From: an uncultured Oscillospiraceae bacterium | Lineage (GTDB): Bacteria > Bacillota > Clostridia > Oscillospirales > Oscillospiraceae | Reading direction: 5' to 3' | Assembly: GCA_900769995.1 (NCBI GenBank) | Contig: CAAGIT010000105.1 | Coordinates: 1-6,655 of the forward strand | DNA: 6,655 nt | Part shown: positions 5,197 through 6,655 of the stretch, piece after piece | How positions within the stretch are numbered: position 1 is the stretch's first letter | How the letters are laid out: each line of letters starts with the position of its first letter | Made by a program: the position numbers and the translations under genes | Notes under the pieces: generated by a model | What the model saw: the letters and a program-made list of their open reading frames with translations, nothing else | Told to the model about the DNA's origin: nothing | The model's database searches: none

Positions 5197-5910
5197 CTAT
5201 TGACCTGCCGCAAGCTGCTGCACAACATAGCCCGCAAGCATCAGACCGGCACAAGACGGCACCCACGATACCGACCCCGGAATGCTTCTCCTGCCCGGTG
5301 GCGGTGCTTCGAGCTGCGCAGGTGTCTGCGGCAGTTCCTCACTGTAAAGCACCGTATGGTTGAAAATTCCACGGTTTCTCAGCTCTCGACGCATGACGCG
5401 CGCAAGATGGCAGCCCGAGGTCTTGGAAATATCCGTGATTCGGAACCGGGTCGGGTCGAGCTTATTGCCCGTGCCCATGGCACTGATGATCGGAACACCG
5501 CGTTCTTTCGCCGTTTGAATCAGGCTCAGCTTGCAGGAGACTAAATCGATCGCATCGACGATATAATCGTACGGAGCTGCAAAAAAGCGTTCCTTGTTTT
5601 CCTCGTTATACAGCTCCGGCATGGAAATCACGCGGCATTCGGGGTGAATATCGCGGATACGCTCCGCCATGACATCCGATTTATACCTGCCGACGGTGGA
5701 GTGAAGCGCACAGAGCTGTCGGTTCAGATTCGAGATACCAACCGTATCGGAATCGACCAAGGTCAACGCACCGATGCCGGCCCGTGCCAAGCCCTCAGCC
5801 GCGTAGCTTCCGACGCCGCCGATGCCAAATACGATCACGTGCGCCCGCGAGAGACGTTCCATTGCCGCCTCACCGAGCAGCATCTCTTCCCGCAAAAATG
5901 CTTCTTTCAT
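5197..5910 (-). CDS. tcdA: tRNA threonylcarbamoyladenosine dehydratase (TcdA/CsdL, E1-like)
   Basis: TcdA uses ATP to cyclise t6A37 of ANN-decoding tRNAs to ct6A, which improves decoding. The 237-residue protein is a ThiF/MoeB/E1-type adenylating enzyme: GIGGVGS at 29-35 (nucleotide loop), the acidic residues D53 and D55 of LVDSDTV, SNLNRQ at 60-65 with the catalytic-type arginine, K77, VDAID at 118-122, and the TcdA-type block GTGNKLDPT at 146-154. Further on are HLARVMRRELR (168-178), which is also typical of the TcdA branch, and SVSWVPSCAGLMLAGYVV near the end. There is no CxxC zinc pair of the MoeB/ThiF type, which argues for TcdA over a sulfur-carrier activator. The start is ATG at 5910, with GGAGG (5916-5920) 5 bases upstream. 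The hairpin at 5930-5954 lies just before it, so expression may depend on read-through from the right-hand gene. Confidence 0.93.
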   Translation of the reverse strand: MKEAFLREEMLLGEAAMERLSRAHVIVFGIGGVGSYAAEGLARAGIGALTLVDSDTVGISNLNRQLCALHSTVGRYKSDVMAERIRDIHPECRVISMPELYNEENKERFFAAPYDYIVDAIDLVSCKLSLIQTAKERGVPIISAMGTGNKLDPTRFRITDISKTSGCHLARVMRRELRNRGIFNHTVLYSEELPQTPAQLEAPPPGRRSIPGSVSWVPSCAGLMLAGYVVQQLAAGQ

Positions 5911-5929
5911 AATCCCCTCCGTGCAGAAA

Positions 5930-5954
5930 GGGCCCGAGCGAAAAGCTCAGGCCC
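5930..5954 (-). terminator. Hairpin terminator or attenuator between the right-edge gene and tcdA
   Basis: A 10-bp stem (5930-5939 with 5945-5954) encloses a 5-base loop. On the minus strand all ten positions pair (one G-U), while on the plus strand one pair is a C-A mismatch, so it is built for leftward transcripts. It is followed by TTTCTG, a weak T-run. It lies 10 bases after the stop of the right-edge gene and 9 bases ahead of the tcdA ribosome binding site. Confidence 0.75.
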
Positions 5955-5964
5955 CTCATTTTGA

Positions 5965-6655
5965 TCAGCCGTTATACGCCAGACCAACATTTCCCTTCAT
6001 CGCTGCTGCCTCGTCGTAACCGCAGTTTGCAAGCGCTGCATCGAGGATGGCGGTGAAATAATTCGAGATCAGCGTGTTGTTGATCTGCGTGTCGCGATAG
6101 GACTTCTCATAGCCAAGGAAGAACACGAACGTTGTAGAATCGGTGCCTTCAAAAACCTCATAATCACCGGCATTGCGGTCTTCCACACTCGCCCAAATCA
6201 GAGCATCCGCAGAGACGTTTGCCATATTGGCACGGGCCCAGGCATTCAACTCCTCGGTGCTTCCCTCATTGGCGTACTCCTCCATCAGCTTTCTGAAGCT
6301 CTCCTCAGAAGCATCCGCCGCCAAAGCGTCCTTGATCGCAGAGATCTTTTCAGCGGCAGTCTTTTCTCCCTCAGCCAGTTCCTCGGCATCGGCAGAAATC
6401 GTGATGGACAGAGCGTTGACCGTCTGATAATCCTGATTATCGATCAGCTTCAGGACATAGTAGGTGTTGCCGGTCGAAGTGGCGAACATCTTCACATCAC
6501 CCTTCGCAGCCTCGTCAAAGAGCCAGTTTGCGGCATCTTCGGAAATCGTCGAGGCAACCGTGCTGCGAAGCTGCTCCGCCTTAACCGATACCTTCTTATC
6601 AGTGACATCAAATTCCGCTGCCATAGCCTCAGCAGCTTCCTTCGCCTGACCCTGC
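5965..6655 (-). CDS. C-terminal part of a parvulin-like foldase/SurA-PrsA-type protein (partial, 5' end outside window)
   Basis: The frame is open from the right edge to the stop at 5965-5967, giving 229 visible residues. The methionine at 6624 is internal, not the start, since ten further codons continue upstream. The segment at visible residues 39-71 (EDAANWLFDEAAKGDV, then TYYVLKLID) resembles the end of the parvulin-like modules in peptidyl-prolyl isomerase-type proteins of Clostridia. It is followed by a second, degenerate unit: VNALSITI, a helix with AAEKISAIKDAL, ESFRKLMEEY, then TFVFFLGYEKSYRD. Proteins of this class are usually lipoproteins or membrane-anchored foldases outside the membrane, but the N-terminus that would show a signal or anchor is outside the window. 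The sequence is acidic and alanine-rich. Catalytic parvulin residues are not evident in the visible half, so a chaperone role is as likely as isomerase activity. The family call is tentative. Confidence 0.55.
   Translation of the reverse strand, partial: QGQAKEAAEAMAAEFDVTDKKVSVKAEQLRSTVASTISEDAANWLFDEAAKGDVKMFATSTGNTYYVLKLIDNQDYQTVNALSITISADAEELAEGEKTAAEKISAIKDALAADASEESFRKLMEEYANEGSTEELNAWARANMANVSADALIWASVEDRNAGDYEVFEGTDSTTFVFFLGYEKSYRDTQINNTLISNYFTAILDAALANCGYDEAAAMKGNVGLAYNG

Overview
The window looks like chromosomal core DNA of an anaerobic Clostridia bacterium, most likely the Oscillospiraceae/Ruminococcaceae group (inference). The reasons are a moderately high GC content, strong GGAGG-type ribosome binding sites, a MutX-like Nudix enzyme of Firmicutes type, a Clostridia-style MurD, the MEP isoprenoid pathway, and a bacterial type A RNase P RNA. 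No phage, transposase or CRISPR signal was seen.

Layout. Bases 1-947 are a rightward unit: the tail of an unidentified hydrophobic protein, a PPC/DUF296 protein, and a MutX-type 8-oxo-dGTP diphosphatase joined to it by an ATGA overlap. A bidirectional hairpin terminator (951-980) separates this from a leftward operon. That operon is transcribed from a strong promoter near 4437-4465 in the order murD - ispD - ispF - four-TM membrane protein (down to 985). The first three genes are joined by 4-base ATGA overlaps. They link a cytoplasmic peptidoglycan step (MurD) to two MEP-pathway steps (IspD, IspF), and that pathway supplies the isoprenoids from which the lipid carrier for peptidoglycan is made.

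Back to back with the murD promoter is a near-consensus rightward promoter for rnpB, the RNase P RNA (about 4506-4852). rnpB ends in a strong hairpin terminator (4856-4890). A nearly identical terminator (5156-5190) lies exactly 300 bases further on, ending the leftward gene tcdA. The 265 bases between the twins carry no credible gene but are full of nested inverted repeats that can fold into a three-way junction. This is the least explained and most interesting part of the window.

The right end holds leftward tcdA (tRNA t6A cyclisation) and, separated from it by a hairpin terminator, the C-terminal part of a protein that resembles the parvulin-like foldases of Clostridia and runs off the edge.
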